Below are positions 31,806-33,319 of a DNA stretch of 33,319 bases, piece after piece (within the stretch, counting starts at the first letter, position 1; each line of letters opens with the position of its first letter). A program made the position numbers and the translations under genes. The DNA is from Intoshia linei. Taxonomy: Eukaryota; Orthonectida; Rhopaluridae. The notes beneath the pieces are model-generated. The model did no database searches. It was not told the DNA's origin and was given only the letters and a program-made list of their open reading frames with translations. The stretch lies in assembly GCA_001642005.1 (NCBI GenBank), contig LWCA01000293.1:1-33319 (forward strand), given 5' to 3'.

Positions 31806-33319
31806 TTCTGGTAAAACAAGAACTGGCCTTTCGTGGAAATAATACAAATAAGAATTCATTAAATCGCGGTAATTACGTTGAATTAATCAAATATACCGCA
31901 AAATTTGATATCAAATTACAGGAACATTTAAACAATTCATCTGTATTTTCGGGACTGTCTAATTATGTGCAAAATAATTTAATTGATGCCATTTGCAAAG
32001 TTGTAGAAAATAGTATTATATAAGAGATTAAAAAAACACCATTCGTTGCAATTGAAGTCGATGAAGCCACCGATGTTAATAACGCAGCTTATTATTCCAC
32101 AATATTTAGATATTTGTTAGATGGAGAATCAAAAGAGACATTCATAGGTTTTAAAGAAATCAAAGACAGAACAGCCTTTGGTGTAGCAAAGTATATATTT
32201 CATAACCTCGAAAAATACAATTGCAAAGATAAACTAGTGGCTCAAACGTATGATGGAGCAAGTGTAATATTTTCTAATTTAAATGGTGTACAAGCTAAAG
32301 TAAAGGAAATTGCCCCATCAGCACTCTTTACACATTGCTACGCTCATAAATTAAATTTTGTCTCAATCAACCAAAAATATGCTAGAATGTAAATCATTTT
32401 TTATGACCTGCGATGGTTTTTCTGCATTTTTTAGTCATTCTACAAAAAGAACTCAATTACTTAATGAAATAGTTAAAAAACGTATCCCTAGGACTGCTCC
32501 GACAAGATGGAGTTCTAAGTTTAAATTAGTTCAAACTATAATACACTATCATTATGATCTTTGTCAGCTTTTCAGTTCTATTATTATCTATTATTGATAA
32601 TCATTTTAAGTGGGATTCTAATACTTCACTGGTGAGCCAAGGCTTTCTAAATTGGTTAATGAAAGATTCAACTTATTTTTTACTTGTTGTGTGTAACGAA
32701 ATTTTTGTTAAAACTGATACACTTTTCAACGTGTTACAAACAAAAATTGTAGATATATCGTATTGCATTAAAAAAATAAATGAAACCAACAAATCACTTC
32801 AATTATTAAGAAGCCATTTTGATGACATATATGAAAACTTTAATTGTTATTCCAAAAAGAACAACCTCATTGAAAAAAAATCTAGAAATAATAAAGACAA
32901 CAGACAAGAAAATAAACGAATTTTTTTATTTATACTCGATATTGTATGTCAACAAATAAATCAGAGGTTTAAGACTTCAAGGAACTTAGGTTTATTTCTT
33001 TGGTAAGCCCCATTAAAAATTCTAATATTGTTTTTGAAATGGACAAATTAGCTTTAAATTGTTTAGAGCATAATTATGGTCAGTTTTTTGATGTCATGCG
33101 ATTGAAAATTAATCTAGTTGGGATTTACAATTACGAAATGCTAAAATCAAAATCTATTAAAGATCTTCTTACTTTCATATTTGAAAACAATCTAAACTAA
33201 ACTTTTTGTGAAATTATTAAATTGTTACAGTTAATATTGACCATTCCAGCAACAAACTGTTTCGATGGAAAGATCTTTTTCCACTTTAAAGCGGATAAAA
33301 TCTTTCAGTAGAAATAGAA
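31806..33319 (+). pseudogene. Degenerate hAT transposase (ZMYM1/DUF4371 type), continues past the right edge
   Basis: Pieces in different frames follow the order of ZMYM1-like hAT transposases. First come GLAF-RGNN and GNYVELIKYTAKFD, then VAIEVDEATDV (first catalytic Asp region), FIGFKEIKDRTAFGVAKYIF, and KLVAQTYDGASV with NGVQAKVKEIAPSALFTHCY and AHKLNFV (second conserved region). Later come RTAPTRWSSKF, a long divergent middle, and, after a frameshift, the dimerisation motif MERSFSTLKRIKSFSRN at the right edge. Stops (for example TAA at 32023) and at least three frame changes make it inactive. Inserted upstream of the visible UTP4 exons, it lies either in a further UTP4 intron or between UTP4 exons outside the window. 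Confidence 0.85.

Noticed and set aside
1-33319. tRNA, rRNA, CRISPR or prokaryotic operon features
   Set aside because: None seen; the spliced genes and composition are eukaryotic.

Overview
The window is AT-rich eukaryotic DNA (by eye close to four fifths A+T). It suggests a metazoan, because it carries recognisable homologues of VIPAS39/SPE-39, ZMAT2/SNU23 and UTP4/cirhin, a small CUB-domain membrane protein, and remains of hAT and Tc1 DNA transposons. Introns are spliceosomal, with GTAAAT/GTATAT/GTAATA-type donors and TTTAG/TATAG/TTCAG acceptors. Several are only 32-49 nt long. I cannot name the species; a compact-intron, fast-evolving or parasitic animal lineage is a guess.

Region 1 (about 380-18200, + strand) has no conventional ORF and looks like empty AT-rich DNA. 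It holds the most remarkable object here: a long ordered array of acceptor - three bases - donor units (YAG|NNN|GTA). I count 82 three-base units plus a few of 6 and 15 bases, never closer than 51 nt. Joining the exon bases in order gives three possible frames. Two are broken by stops. The frame in which every intron falls after the first base of a codon (phase 1) is open for all of its roughly 98 codons. I read this as a gene cut into single-codon-sized exons, with coding bases making up under 2% of its length. The longest introns mostly carry transposon insertions. The 5' end is probably left of the window. Two alternative 3' terminal exons lie at 17976 or 18183.

Region 2 (18882-23704): VIPAS39 on the minus strand (uninterrupted ORF) and ZMAT2 on the plus strand (four exons) are divergent over a 159-bp gap that probably acts as a shared promoter. 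A large foldback repeat sits in ZMAT2 intron 2.

Region 3 (23804-24626): a tandem, intron-containing and frameshifted second copy of ZMAT2 whose introns have mostly collapsed to 34-49 nt.

Region 4 (24826-25554): a four-exon gene for a secreted/membrane CUB-domain protein. It is tail-to-tail with region 5.

Region 5 (25795 to at least 31761, minus strand): a UTP4/cirhin homologue reconstructed from ten exons plus one optional exon. Its introns hold a complete hAT element with a perfect 8-bp target-site duplication and a dead Tc1 transposase inside it. The 5' part of the gene is beyond, or interrupted by, a degenerate ZMYM1-type hAT transposase (about 31806 to the right edge).
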